Source: an uncultured Prevotellaceae bacterium (GTDB taxonomy: Bacteria > Bacteroidota > Bacteroidia > Bacteroidales > Bacteroidaceae). Taken from it: 54,777 bases of DNA. Below, one piece after another: positions 24,941 through 34,520 of the stretch (position 1 is its first letter; each line of letters opens with the position of its first letter). Location: contig ONHN01000019.1 in NCBI GenBank assembly GCA_900317635.1, positions 1-54,777 of the forward strand. The letters are read 5' to 3'. Below the pieces are notes generated by a model. The model worked only from the letters and a program-made list of their open reading frames with translations. It was not told where the DNA came from and searched no databases. The position numbers and the translations under genes are program-made.

Positions 24941-26137
24941 ATGGACGCATTTTTCCAATCACACGCTTACCTTGTGGAGCACCTTCACGCTACCGTGCGA
25001 CGCTCCCTTATGCAGACCATCGACTGGAGCTACCGTATGATTGCCATACGTGGACCTCGCGGCGTAGGACGCACCTCTTTCCTTCGCCAGTATGCTAAAG
25101 AAAACTTCGACCCGCAGCTGCACCAATGCCTGCTGGTCAGTATGAACAACTTCTACTTCCAAGGGCGCGGCCTCGTTGATTTTGCCGAACAGTTTGCTGC
25201 GCGCGGCGGACAAGTGCTGCTCGTCGACCAAGCCTTCAAACTGCCCAACTGGAAAGACCAGCTCGTAGAGATTTACCACAAGTTCCCCTACCTGAAAATA
25301 GTTTACAGCACCACCTCCGTCAACCCCGCCTTGGCCGAGGGTGAGGGGCAGCACGAGCTCGACCGCATCACCCACAGCTACGTGCTCCACGGCTTCTCCT
25401 TCCGCGAATACATCAACCAGCAGACGGGCTATGAACTGGGCACCTACACCCTGCAGGAAATCCTTAACGACCACGAGCGCATTCTGAAAGCCATTATGCC
25501 CAAAGTGCGCCCCGCCGACCACTTCCGCAACTACCTCCACCACGGCTACTATCCCTTCTATCTTGAAAACCGAAACTTCATGGAGGCCCTGCTGAAGTCG
25601 ATGAACAACATGATAGAGGTGGACGTGCTCTTCAACAAGCAAGTGGAACTGAAATACCTTGGCCGACTGAAGAAGCTGCTCTACCTGCTGGCTTCTGCAG
25701 GCGAAGACAACACACCCAACGTCAGCTCGCTGGCCCACGAAATAGGCACCAGCCGCGCCACAGTGATGAACTACCTTGAATATCTGCAAGAAGCACGCCT
25801 CATCAACATGATCTATAAAGAGCCTGGCAATACCATGCCAAAGAAGCCTGCCGCCATCTACCTGCACAACACCAATCTGCTCTACGGCATCCACGCCCCA
25901 GGCATCACGCAGCAAAACATAATGGAAACGTTCCTCACCAACGTCCTCTGGCGCCACCACGACGTTTGCAAAGGCAAGCGCGCAGGAACCTTCACCATCG
26001 ATGGCACCACCGAAATCTGCGTATGCGACAAGAGTCGCCGCGCACGCCAAGCTCCAGGTCTCTACTACGCTAAATACAACACCGAGGTGGGACGCGGCAA
26101 CGAAATTCCCATTTGGCTCTTTGGCTTCATGTATTAA
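24941..26137 (+). CDS. AAA ATPase-like protein with degenerate Walker motifs
   Basis: A 398-residue protein related to the AAA_14/DUF4143 family. The P-loop reads GPRGVGRTS (residues 38-46) with Arg44 instead of the catalytic Lys, and the Walker B acidic residue is Gln (LLVDQAFK, Gln97) where family members have Glu. The sensor segment is STTSV, not TGSS, and the C-terminal nuclease-like E-x-K motif seen at 10890-12164 is not evident. A winged-helix segment (ASAGEDNTPNVSSLAHEIGT, SRATVMNYLEYLQEARL) is present. Either nucleotide is bound without hydrolysis or the protein has lost ATPase function. It precedes nifJ on the same strand. Confidence 0.75.
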   Translation: MDAFFQSHAYLVEHLHATVRRSLMQTIDWSYRMIAIRGPRGVGRTSFLRQYAKENFDPQLHQCLLVSMNNFYFQGRGLVDFAEQFAARGGQVLLVDQAFKLPNWKDQLVEIYHKFPYLKIVYSTTSVNPALAEGEGQHELDRITHSYVLHGFSFREYINQQTGYELGTYTLQEILNDHERILKAIMPKVRPADHFRNYLHHGYYPFYLENRNFMEALLKSMNNMIEVDVLFNKQVELKYLGRLKKLLYLLASAGEDNTPNVSSLAHEIGTSRATVMNYLEYLQEARLINMIYKEPGNTMPKKPAAIYLHNTNLLYGIHAPGITQQNIMETFLTNVLWRHHDVCKGKRAGTFTIDGTTEICVCDKSRRARQAPGLYYAKYNTEVGRGNEIPIWLFGFMY

Positions 26138-26138
26138 G

Positions 26139-26222
26139 TGACAAGATACGAGTGACAAGTGACGAGTTTGGCTACCCCGACGATGGGTGCATCTGCAACT
26201 CGTCATTTACTCATCACTTTAA
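26139..26222 (+). repeat. GTGAC-type inverted repeat element, copy c
   Basis: AGTGACAAGATACGAGTGAC, then GAGTTTGGCTACCCCGAC, then GCAACTCGTCATTTACTCAT. It begins immediately after the stop of the degenerate ATPase. Confidence 0.7.
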
Positions 26223-26350
26223 GACAAACATTTTATTATCATCATCATATCGCACGCACATTGCGTAGGGAACATAACAAGCAAACACACACGTCTTAGG
26301 AGGTGTCTAAGGCTTAATCCTTGCAATTCGTGCAATTTAACATTCAAACT

Positions 26351-29300
26351 ATGGCAAAGAAATTTGTGACAATGGACGGCAACCAAGCTGCTGCGCACAT
26401 TGCGTATATGTTCAGCGAAGTAGCCGCCATCTACCCCATCACGCCGTCCAGCCCCATGGCCGAACACGTTGACGAATGGGCAGCACAAGGCCGCAAGAAC
26501 CTCTTCGGCGACACAGTTCACGTACAGGAAATGCAGTCAGAGGGCGGTGCCGCTGGTGCCGTGCACGGTTCGCTGCAAGCTGGAGCGCTCACCAGCACCT
26601 TCACAGCTTCGCAGGGCTTGCTGCTGATGATCCCCAACATGTATAAGATTGCGGGCGAACTCCTACCTTGCGTCTTTCACGTCAGTGCCCGCACCCTGGC
26701 CACCCACTCCCTCTGCATCTTCGGCGACCACAGCGACGTGATGGCCTGCCGCCAAACGGGCTTCGCCATGCTGGCCGAAGGTTCCGTGCAGGAAGTGATG
26801 GACCTCAGCGCTGTGGCCCACCTCGCCACCATCGAAGGCCGTGTGCCGTTCATCAACTTCTTCGACGGCTTCCGCACCAGCCACGAGTATCAGAAGATTG
26901 AAGAGATGGACATGGAAGACCTCCGTCCGCTCGTCAACCAAGAAGCCTTAGCCGAGTTCCGCGCCGCAGCCCTCACCCCCGAGAAGCCCGTGGCACGCGG
27001 TATGGCCGAAAACCCCGAAACCTTCTTTGCTCACCGCGAAGCTTGCAACAAGTACTACGAAGCCATCCCCGCCATCGTAGAGAAGTACATGGACGCCGTG
27101 TCGAAGATTACGGGACGCAACTACAAGCTCTTTAGCTACTATGGTGCAGAAGATGCCACCGACGTCATCATCGCCATGGGCTCCGTCACCGAAGCCGCTC
27201 GCGAAGCCATCGACCACCTCGTAGCGCAAGGAAAAAAAGTGGGTATGGTCAGCGTTCACCTCTATCGCCCCTTCAGCGCCAAGCACCTGCTGGCCGCCGT
27301 GCCCAAGACGTGCAAGCGCATCGCCGTGCTCGACCGCACGAAGGAACCTGGCGCAGAAGGCGAACCGCTCTACCTCGATGTGAAGGAAGCGTTCTACAAC
27401 GCCAGCGATCGTCCCATCATCGTCGGCGGACGCTATGGCCTCGGCTCCTGCGACACGACGCCTACGATGATTATCAGCGTTTACGAGAACCTTGCCCTCC
27501 CCGAACCCAAAAACCACTTCTCGCTCGGCATTGTCGACGACGTAACGTTCGAGAGCCTACCCCTTGAGAAGGAGCAAGCCCTTGGCGGCGCAGGCATCTT
27601 CGAAGCTAAGTTCTACGGCCTCGGTGCCGACGGCACGGTAGGTGCCAACAAGAACAGCGTAAAAATCATTGGCGACAACACCGACAAGTACTGCCAAGCC
27701 TACTTCTCCTACGACTCGAAGAAGTCGGGCGGTTTCACCTGCTCGCACCTGCGCTTCGGCGATACGCCCATCCGCTCTACCTATCAAATTAAGACGCCCA
27801 ACTTCGTGGCCTGCCACGTGCAAGCATACCTGCGTATGTACAACGTGCTCGAAGGTCTGCGCGACGGCGGCACCTTCCTGCTCAACACCATCCACGAAGG
27901 TCAAGAGCTGGCCGACTTCCTGCCCAACGATGTGAAGCGCTACTTTGCCGAACACAACATCACCGTCTATTATATCAACGCCACGAAGATAGCCCAGGAG
28001 ATTGGCCTTGGCAACCGCACTAACACCATCCTGCAAAGTGCCTTCTTCCGCATCACCGAAGTCATCCCCGTTGACCTCGCCGTTGACCAGATGAAGAAGT
28101 TCATCGTCAAGAGCTATGGCCGCAAGGGCGAAGATGTTGTCAATAAGAACTATCAAGCCGTCGATCGGGGTGGCGAGTACAAGCAGCTTGCCGTTGACCC
28201 CGCATGGAAGAACCTTCCTGCCGACGAAAAGGTTGTTCGCGACGAACCAGCCTTCGTCTCCGACCTCGTTCGCCCCATCAACGCCCAACAAGGCGATAAG
28301 CTCAAGGTGAGCGACTTCATGTGCAGCGTCGATGGCACGTGGCAGCAAGGCACCGCTGCCTTCGAAAAGCGCGGTGTGGCTCCCTTCGTTCCCGTTTGGA
28401 AGAGCGAATACTGTATCGAGTGTAACAAGTGTGCTTTCGTTTGCCCCCACGCAGCTATCCGTCCCTTCGTCCTCACCGCCGAAGAGAAAGCTGGCTTCAA
28501 AGGCCAGACGCGCGAGATGAAAGCACCGAAGGCTATGGCTGGTATGTTCTTCGTGCAGCAGGTTGACGTGCTCGACTGCCTTGGCTGCGGCAACTGCGTT
28601 GACGTCTGCCCTGGCGCACCTGTCAAGGGCGAAGATGGCAAGCCCATGCGCGACGAAGCTGGCAAGCTCGTCACCGAGAAAGCCCTAAAGATGGTGGCTC
28701 TCGACAGCCAAATGGTCGAAGCCGAAAACTGGAACTACTGCGTGAAGAACGTCACCTCCAAGCAACACCTCGTTGACGTAAAGTCCAACCCCAAGAACTC
28801 GCAGTTCGCAACGCCCCTCTTCGAGTTCAGCGGTGCTTGCTCGGGCTGCGGCGAAACGCCCTACGTAAAACTCGTCAGCCAGCTCTTCGGCGACCGCCAG
28901 ATGATTGCCAACGCTACGGGCTGCTCCTCTATCTATTCGGGATCCATCCCCTCCACACCCTACACCACCAACGAGCGCGGCCAAGGCCCCGCTTGGGCCA
29001 ACAGTCTCTTCGAGGACTTCTGCGAATTCGGCCTGGGCATGGTTCTTGCCAACAAGAAGATGCGTAAGCGCATACAGGCCCTGCTTGAGCAAATGATAGA
29101 AGCCGACAAGCCCGAAGCCTACAAAGCTGCTGCTAAGGAATGGATTGCCGCACAAGACGATGCCGATGCCAGCCGCGCTGCCGCCGAGAAGCTCATCCCC
29201 TTCATCGACGAAAGTGCCGCTGCTGGCTGCCCCGTCTGCAAGCAACTCAAAGAACTCGAACACTTCCTCACGAAGCGTTCGCAGTGGATTATCGGTGGCG

Positions 29301-29947
29301 ACGGTGCTTCTTACGACATCGGCTATGGTGGCCTCGACCACGTCCTGGCCAGCGGCGAAGACGTCAACATCCTCGTCCTCGACACCGAAGTTTATTCTAA
29401 CACGGGCGGACAAGCCTCTAAAGCTACGCCTATCGCTGCCATCGCTCAGTTCGCTGCAGCAGGTAAGCGCGTGACGAAAAAGGACCTCGGGCTTATGCAA
29501 ACCACCTACGGCTACGTCTATGTAGCACAAGTGGCCATGGGTGCCGACCAAGCACAAACGCTCAAGGCCATCCGCGAAGCCGAAGCATGGCACGGCCCCA
29601 GCCTCATCATTGCCTACGCTCCTTGCATCAACCACGGCCTGAAGATTAAAGGCGGCATGGGACGCTCGCAAGCCGAAGAAGGTCGCGCCGTCGACTGCGG
29701 CTACTGGCACCTCTGGCGCTACAATCCCGCGCTGGCCGACGAAGGCAAGAACCCCTTCACGCTCGATAGCAAAGAGCCCGATTGGGATAAGTTCCAGGAC
29801 TACCTCGACGGCGAAGTGCGCTTCCTCTCACTGAAGAAAGCACTCGGCGAGGAACAAGCTGGCGAACTCTACGCCGCCACCAAGCGTGCAGCACAACAGC
29901 GCTATAAGAGCTACGTCCGCAAAACACAAGAAGACTGGAGCCTATAA
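26351..29947 (+). CDS. nifJ: Pyruvate:ferredoxin (flavodoxin) oxidoreductase
   Basis: A homodimeric cytoplasmic enzyme of about 1198 residues that oxidises pyruvate to acetyl-CoA and CO2, reducing ferredoxin or flavodoxin; central to anaerobic fermentation. Visible in order: the pyrimidine-binding domain (GNQAAAHIAYMFSEVAAIYP), the transketolase-like domain II, the gamma domain, an 8Fe ferredoxin domain (CIECNKCAFVCPHAAIRPF near residue 688 and CLGCGNCVDVCPG near 743), and the TPP domain (GACSGCGETPY, then GGDGASYDIGYGGLDHVL). Start ATG 26351 gives MAKKFVTMDG, the usual N-terminus. It ends before a strong terminator at 30003-30049. Confidence 0.97.
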   Translation: MAKKFVTMDGNQAAAHIAYMFSEVAAIYPITPSSPMAEHVDEWAAQGRKNLFGDTVHVQEMQSEGGAAGAVHGSLQAGALTSTFTASQGLLLMIPNMYKIAGELLPCVFHVSARTLATHSLCIFGDHSDVMACRQTGFAMLAEGSVQEVMDLSAVAHLATIEGRVPFINFFDGFRTSHEYQKIEEMDMEDLRPLVNQEALAEFRAAALTPEKPVARGMAENPETFFAHREACNKYYEAIPAIVEKYMDAVSKITGRNYKLFSYYGAEDATDVIIAMGSVTEAAREAIDHLVAQGKKVGMVSVHLYRPFSAKHLLAAVPKTCKRIAVLDRTKEPGAEGEPLYLDVKEAFYNASDRPIIVGGRYGLGSCDTTPTMIISVYENLALPEPKNHFSLGIVDDVTFESLPLEKEQALGGAGIFEAKFYGLGADGTVGANKNSVKIIGDNTDKYCQAYFSYDSKKSGGFTCSHLRFGDTPIRSTYQIKTPNFVACHVQAYLRMYNVLEGLRDGGTFLLNTIHEGQELADFLPNDVKRYFAEHNITVYYINATKIAQEIGLGNRTNTILQSAFFRITEVIPVDLAVDQMKKFIVKSYGRKGEDVVNKNYQAVDRGGEYKQLAVDPAWKNLPADEKVVRDEPAFVSDLVRPINAQQGDKLKVSDFMCSVDGTWQQGTAAFEKRGVAPFVPVWKSEYCIECNKCAFVCPHAAIRPFVLTAEEKAGFKGQTREMKAPKAMAGMFFVQQVDVLDCLGCGNCVDVCPGAPVKGEDGKPMRDEAGKLVTEKALKMVALDSQMVEAENWNYCVKNVTSKQHLVDVKSNPKNSQFATPLFEFSGACSGCGETPYVKLVSQLFGDRQMIANATGCSSIYSGSIPSTPYTTNERGQGPAWANSLFEDFCEFGLGMVLANKKMRKRIQALLEQMIEADKPEAYKAAAKEWIAAQDDADASRAAAEKLIPFIDESAAAGCPVCKQLKELEHFLTKRSQWIIGGDGASYDIGYGGLDHVLASGEDVNILVLDTEVYSNTGGQASKATPIAAIAQFAAAGKRVTKKDLGLMQTTYGYVYVAQVAMGADQAQTLKAIREAEAWHGPSLIIAYAPCINHGLKIKGGMGRSQAEEGRAVDCGYWHLWRYNPALADEGKNPFTLDSKEPDWDKFQDYLDGEVRFLSLKKALGEEQAGELYAATKRAAQQRYKSYVRKTQEDWSL

Positions 29948-29964
29948 GCCCTCACGCACGCGCG

Positions 29965-29982
29965 TACAATATTAATATTGTA
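29965..29982. promoter_or_regulatory. Perfect 18-bp palindrome after nifJ
   Basis: TACAATATTAATATTGTA is a perfect palindrome, 17 bp after the nifJ stop. It could be a repressor site, but its place between a stop codon and a terminator is unusual for that. Confidence 0.4.
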
Positions 29983-30002
29983 TGCACTGCGAAAACATAG
30001 CC

Positions 30003-30049
30003 GTGGCGCGATACGCAACCAAAGAAGCGTATCGCGCCACATTTTTTTG
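30003..30049 (+). terminator. Intrinsic terminator of nifJ
   Basis: GTGGCGCGATACGC and GCGTATCGCGCCAC pair perfectly over 14 bp with a 10-nt loop, followed by A and seven T residues. Confidence 0.9.
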
Positions 30050-30119
30050 TGTGGGGACGATGCCCCATGGGGCTGCGGACACCCTGCTACTTTTAGCGGA
30101 GGGTAACATTCTGCTCTTA

Positions 30120-30378
30120 GGAATGTTCTATAAATTAGGTCCCAAATGATTTTTGAGCTATTGTTATTACCATGACAGGCTGCACCTCGCCATAACCAAG
30201 ACCTGGAGGTCTTGCTTCTGCTCTCGGTTTGCACTGTCAGTGTGGTGCAGATTCCCAAATTAAGTTCGCAGCCACGTAGCGCGCTACGTGGCAAGAAGTT
30301 AATTCGGAAGATGCCCAAAAGAGCCAACAAGCATCAAGCCCCATCATATGACGAATTTCCTAACTTATAGAACACCCC
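30120..30378. repeat. MITE-like element, copy A (259 bp)
   Basis: Bounded by GGAATGTTCTATAAATTAGG and CCTAACTTATAGAACACCCC, near-perfect 20-bp inverted ends shared with copies at 33834-34135 and 44824-45002. The interior matches 44824-45002, including TGATTTTTGAGCT and the palindrome GCCACGTAGC/GCGCTACGTGGC (30271-30292), but has about 75 bp more near its left side. No transposase is encoded. Confidence 0.8.
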
Positions 30379-30434
30379 TTTAGTAATTTACGGTTTGTTG
30401 TTGTTTTAGTTGCAGAATGCCCCCCTTCCGCCAC

Positions 30435-30467
30435 CCTCACGCACTTAGGGAAGTGTGAGGCGTCGGT
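30435..30467 (+). terminator. Hairpin upstream of fbp
   Basis: CCTCA-CG-CACTT pairs with AAGTGTGAGG, followed by CGTCGGTTTTCTG. It may be a weak terminator; it lies before the fbp promoter. Confidence 0.35.
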
Positions 30468-30506
30468 TTTCTGTTTGCAGTCCACGTCTTTTCGGCAAGA
30501 AATGCC

Positions 30507-30514
30507 TACTTTTG
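30507..30514 (+). promoter_or_regulatory. -7 box (TACTTTTG) of fbp
   Basis: TACTTTTG matches TAnnTTTG and lies 22 bp before ATG 30537. Confidence 0.6.
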
Positions 30515-30536
30515 CAGCAAAAGTAAACCAACGACT

Positions 30537-32522
30537 ATGGCCGATACACAACCCACACCAGATAAGGACGACTTGCGCTACCTGCAACTGCTCGCCCACG
30601 ACTTCCCCACCATCTCTGCCGTAACGTCAGAGATTATCAACCTTGAGGCCATCCTCCACCTGCCCAAGCCTACCGAACACTTCCTGGCCGACTTGCACGG
30701 CGAGATTGACGCGTTTCGCCACGTACTGCGCAACGCCAGTGGCAACATACGTCGACAGGTGTTGGAGGTGTTCGGCACGACGTTGCGCGAGCAAGAGATT
30801 AAAGAACTCTGTTCGCTCATCTACTATCCCGAGGAGCGCCTGAAGATTGTGCGCCAGGCCGACCGCGACCTGCACGACTACTATCAGACGACGCTTTCGC
30901 GTCTGCTGCCCGTATGCCGCCGCGTATCGTCGAAATATACGCGCTCGCGCGTTCGCAAGAGTTTGCCGCAAGAGTTTGCTTATATCATAGAAGAGCTGTT
31001 GCACGAAAACGCCGACGACCGCGACAAGCAGGCCTACGTTGGTGTCATCATTCAAACCATCATCGGCACGCGCCGCGCCGAACAGTTCATCACCGCCCTG
31101 TGCTACCTCATCCAGCGCCTGGCCATCGACCGCCTCCACCTGCTTGGCGACATCTTCGACCGCGGTCCCGGTGCCCACCTCATTATGGACACGCTGGCGG
31201 CCTACCATCGCTGGGACATCGTATGGGGCAACCACGATGCGCTGTGGCTCGGAGCCGCTGCGGGCAACGCTTGCTGCGCGGCCTCCGTCCTGCGCCTCTC
31301 CCTGCGCTATGCCAACCTTGGCACGCTGGAAGAGGGCTATGCCATCAACCTCGTGCCGCTGGCCACATTTGCGATGGAAACATACGCCGACGACCCCTGC
31401 GAGCAGTTCCACCCCCACACCGAGGCCCTCACCAACAAACCATCACAAAAGACGGAGCGTCTCCTGACGATGATGCACAAGGCCATTGCCGTCATCCAGT
31501 TCAAGCTGGAAGGACAGCTCTACCGCTCGCACCCTGAATGGCAGATGCAGGACCGCTGCCTGCTCGAGGGCATTGACGCCAAGGCGGGTACGATGACCAT
31601 TGACGGCAAGGCCTATCAGCTGCTCGACACGCATTTTCCCACGCTCGACCCCGCCGATCCCTACTCCCTTTCGACTGAAGAGGCCGAGGTGATACGCTCG
31701 CTGGTGCATAGTTTCCGCATCAGTCCCGCCTTGCAGCGCCATGCCGCCTTGCTCCTTTCTCACGGAGCGATGTACGCTACGTATAACGACAACCTGCTTT
31801 TCCACGCCTCCGTCCCCCTGACCGAGACGGGCGAGATGAAAGAAGTGGTTGTGGGCGGCGAGCGCGTCAGTGGGCGCGCCCTGATGGATCGCGTAGAGCA
31901 GATGGTGCGCGCCGCTTTCGACGACACCCTCTCGCGCGAGGAGCGCAATGCAGGCCGCGACTATATATGGTACCTATGGTGCGGCCCCGACAGTCCGCTC
32001 TTCAACAAGAGTAAAATGGCCACCGCCGAGCGCTACTTCCTTTCCGACCGCGAGACGTGGCACGAGGAGAAAGGCTGGTACTACAAGTTGCGCGACGATG
32101 CCGCCGTCTGCGACCGCCTTATGGACGAATTTGGCGTCCGTGGTCCCCATCGCCACATCATCAACGGTCACGTCCCCGTCCGTGTTGGAGCAGGAGAAAA
32201 CCCCATTAAGGCTGGAGGTCGGCTGATGGTCATCGACGGCGGTTTTAGCCGTGCCTACCACAACACGACGGGCATCGCTGGCTACACCCTCGTCTTTCAC
32301 AGCCGCGGGTTCGACCTCGTGCAACACGAGCCCTTCACCTCGAAAGAAGAAGCTGTGCGCACTGGAGCCGACATCAAGAGTTCCACGCAACTCGTCGAAA
32401 TGACGCAACGTCGCGCCCGCGTCTACGACACCGACAAAGGCAGCGAACTGCGCCAACAAGTGACCGACCTCGAACGCCTCCTCCGTGCCTATCGCAAAGG
32501 CATTATTCGCGAAAGAGGGTAA
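30537..32522 (+). CDS. fbp: Fructose-1,6-bisphosphatase, class III
   Basis: A 661-residue cytoplasmic gluconeogenic phosphatase, EC 3.1.3.11, class III as in Firmicutes and Bacteroides. The calcineurin-like metal motifs are LLGDIFDRGPGAH and IVWGNHDALWLG, with HIINGHVPVRVGAGENPIKA further on. Length matches the family. It overlaps nothing and ends 43 bp before the L-serine ammonia-lyase start, so the two genes are probably cotranscribed; both feed or drain pyruvate and triose pools. Confidence 0.97.
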   Translation: MADTQPTPDKDDLRYLQLLAHDFPTISAVTSEIINLEAILHLPKPTEHFLADLHGEIDAFRHVLRNASGNIRRQVLEVFGTTLREQEIKELCSLIYYPEERLKIVRQADRDLHDYYQTTLSRLLPVCRRVSSKYTRSRVRKSLPQEFAYIIEELLHENADDRDKQAYVGVIIQTIIGTRRAEQFITALCYLIQRLAIDRLHLLGDIFDRGPGAHLIMDTLAAYHRWDIVWGNHDALWLGAAAGNACCAASVLRLSLRYANLGTLEEGYAINLVPLATFAMETYADDPCEQFHPHTEALTNKPSQKTERLLTMMHKAIAVIQFKLEGQLYRSHPEWQMQDRCLLEGIDAKAGTMTIDGKAYQLLDTHFPTLDPADPYSLSTEEAEVIRSLVHSFRISPALQRHAALLLSHGAMYATYNDNLLFHASVPLTETGEMKEVVVGGERVSGRALMDRVEQMVRAAFDDTLSREERNAGRDYIWYLWCGPDSPLFNKSKMATAERYFLSDRETWHEEKGWYYKLRDDAAVCDRLMDEFGVRGPHRHIINGHVPVRVGAGENPIKAGGRLMVIDGGFSRAYHNTTGIAGYTLVFHSRGFDLVQHEPFTSKEEAVRTGADIKSSTQLVEMTQRRARVYDTDKGSELRQQVTDLERLLRAYRKGIIRERG

Positions 32523-32565
32523 GTCTCCCTCCTTCCGACAACTCCGATTACTCCGACAACTCCTT

Positions 32566-33801
32566 ATGAAAAGTTTAAGAGAACTCTATCGCATTGGCTA
32601 CGGTCCGTCGTCAAGTCATACGATGGCACCGCGCAATGCCGCTAAACAATACAAAAAAGAACATCCCGAGGCGCGCCGCTTCCGCGCCACGCTCTTCGGC
32701 AGTTTGGCCGCTACGGGCAAGGGCCACTTCACTGACCGCGCCATCATGGACGTACTGGGCGAAGACACCGACATTGTTTGGCGCCCCGATGAAGTGAAGC
32801 CCTTCCATCCCAACGCGCTGACGCTTGAATGCGATGCGGGGGACGGTCAGTTCGTTGCACCCTGGACTATCTACAGCATTGGCGGCGGGGCACTGGCCGA
32901 AGAAGGCAAACCCGTCAACTCGCCCGATGTTTACGACCTCTCGCGCCTGGCACAGATACAGCAGTGGTGCCGGCAACGCGGCATGGGCTATTGGGAATAC
33001 GTTGATGCCTGCGAAGGACCCGAGATTTGGGACTACCTTGGCGAGGTGTGGGACGTGATGCAAGCCTCCGTAGAGCGCGGCCTGCAACACGAAGGCGTAC
33101 TGCCAGGCGGCCTGAACCTGCGCCGCAAAGCACCCGACTACTACTTCAAGGCCACAGGGTCGAGCAGCAGTTTGCAAAGTCGCGGACTGGTCTTTGCCTA
33201 CGCGCTGGCCGTGAGCGAGGAGAATGCTGGCGGCGGCAAAATCGTCACGGCTCCCACGTGTGGTTCGAGCGGCGTAGTCCCCGCCGTGCTCTACCACCTG
33301 GCCCACACCCGCAAGTTTCCGCGCCAGCGCATCTTGCACGCTCTGGCCGTAGCGGGTCTCATAGGGAACGTGGCGAAGAGCCTGGCCAGCATCAGCGGAG
33401 CGGAATGCGGTTGTCAGGCCGAAGTGGGCGTGGCCTGCGCTATGGCGGCAGGAGCTGCCAACTACCTCTTCGGCGGCTCGTTGGAGGCCACGGAATACGC
33501 TGCCGAAATGGGTCTTGAGCACCACCTCGGCATGACCTGCGACCCCGTTTGCGGCCTCGTGCAAATTCCCTGCATCGAGCGCAACGCCCATGCCGCCGCT
33601 CGTGCCCTCGATGCCAACATCTACAGCGTCTTTGCCGAAGGCCAGCATCGGGTCAGTTACGACGGTTGCGTGCTCGTCATGCGCGAAACGGGGCACGACA
33701 TACCCTCCGTCTATCGCGAAACGGCGCAAGGCGGCTTAGCTAAGGGTTACGAAATCATCCGCCAACGCCGCTTACAAGCGGGACGTAAGAAAGACAAATA
33801 A
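32566..33801 (+). CDS. sdaA: L-serine ammonia-lyase (iron-sulfur type)
   Basis: A 411-residue single-chain enzyme that deaminates L-serine to pyruvate with a [4Fe-4S] cluster. The N-terminus MKSLRELYRIGYGPSSSHTM has the SSSHT substrate loop, which fixes the start at 32566; the codons upstream overlap the end of fbp. Cluster-region cysteines appear in APTCGSSGVVPAVLYH, SGAECGCQAEVGVACAMAAG and MTCDPVCGLVQIPCIERNAH. Alpha and beta parts are fused, as in SdaA. It lies 43 bp after fbp. Confidence 0.95.
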   Translation: MKSLRELYRIGYGPSSSHTMAPRNAAKQYKKEHPEARRFRATLFGSLAATGKGHFTDRAIMDVLGEDTDIVWRPDEVKPFHPNALTLECDAGDGQFVAPWTIYSIGGGALAEEGKPVNSPDVYDLSRLAQIQQWCRQRGMGYWEYVDACEGPEIWDYLGEVWDVMQASVERGLQHEGVLPGGLNLRRKAPDYYFKATGSSSSLQSRGLVFAYALAVSEENAGGGKIVTAPTCGSSGVVPAVLYHLAHTRKFPRQRILHALAVAGLIGNVAKSLASISGAECGCQAEVGVACAMAAGAANYLFGGSLEATEYAAEMGLEHHLGMTCDPVCGLVQIPCIERNAHAAARALDANIYSVFAEGQHRVSYDGCVLVMRETGHDIPSVYRETAQGGLAKGYEIIRQRRLQAGRKKDK

Positions 33802-33833
33802 CCCCCTCAAGGCTCGAACAATAGGGGTGTTCT

Positions 33834-34135
33834 ATTTCAACTTTCGAAAGTTGTAATACGGGTGGAATAAATGGTGCGCGAAGCGTACCACACCTTGCTT
33901 AACCGCGTACCGCGAGGAGCGCAGCGACGAGTGGTGCGCGGAACACAAGCGCTGGGATAGCAGTGCGCGAAGCGTTCTGCACGTTACAAGTCTTCTTTTA
34001 TCTGCCCGTCACCTTCCGCGCATTCCTCTTCGCTTTGCTCATCGGAATACGCGGTTACGCATAGTGTGGTGCGCGCTGCGCACCATCGCAGCATGAACTT
34101 CCGAAAGTTGAATTACCTAATTTATAGAACACCCC
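33834..34135. repeat. MITE-like element, copy B (302 bp), with nested insertion
   Basis: Ends GGGGTGTTCTAT and CCTAATTTATAGAACACCCC match the MITE family. Inside are inverted arms CAACTTTCGAAAGTTG (33839-33854) and AACTTCCGAAAGTTGAA (34096-34112), and between them GC-rich DNA including 33869-33942, which matches 5-78 inverted. So one mobile sequence seems to sit inside another. The rest of the gap, 34136-34454, holds no gene I can support. Confidence 0.7.
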
Positions 34136-34454
34136 TATAAACGTGTTTTCAAGTTCGAGCCTCTTCTTATGTCCGCGGTCTTTTCCTTACAGAGGAAAGA
34201 AACTTGGAGGTTCCTTTTTCCATGTCCCATCATGCGCTGCCATTATTGTGGCGTATAGGGGAGGGCTGGCCACATAGAACTTGCCAAAACAAAGCCTCCT
34301 ATTCCCCTTTCCTCCTTAGAAAAAACTCTTCGCCTTCATCGCTTTCCCGAGTAGTTCCAACAGCCGTCCCCCTCTTCAGCGTTAAAAGAAAATAAAATGT
34401 ACGCACGCGCGCGAAAAAAGTGCGCGTGTATTCGTATGAACGCAAAGAAATTCG

Positions 34455-34462
34455 TAATTTTG
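34455..34462 (+). promoter_or_regulatory. -7 box (TAATTTTG) of gyrA
   Basis: TAATTTTG matches TAnnTTTG and lies 58 bp before ATG 34521. Confidence 0.6.
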
Positions 34463-34520
34463 CGTGCTTTTTCGTGGCCATGAGCCACTATGACGATAAG
34501 AAACAACACAAATCAAAGGA

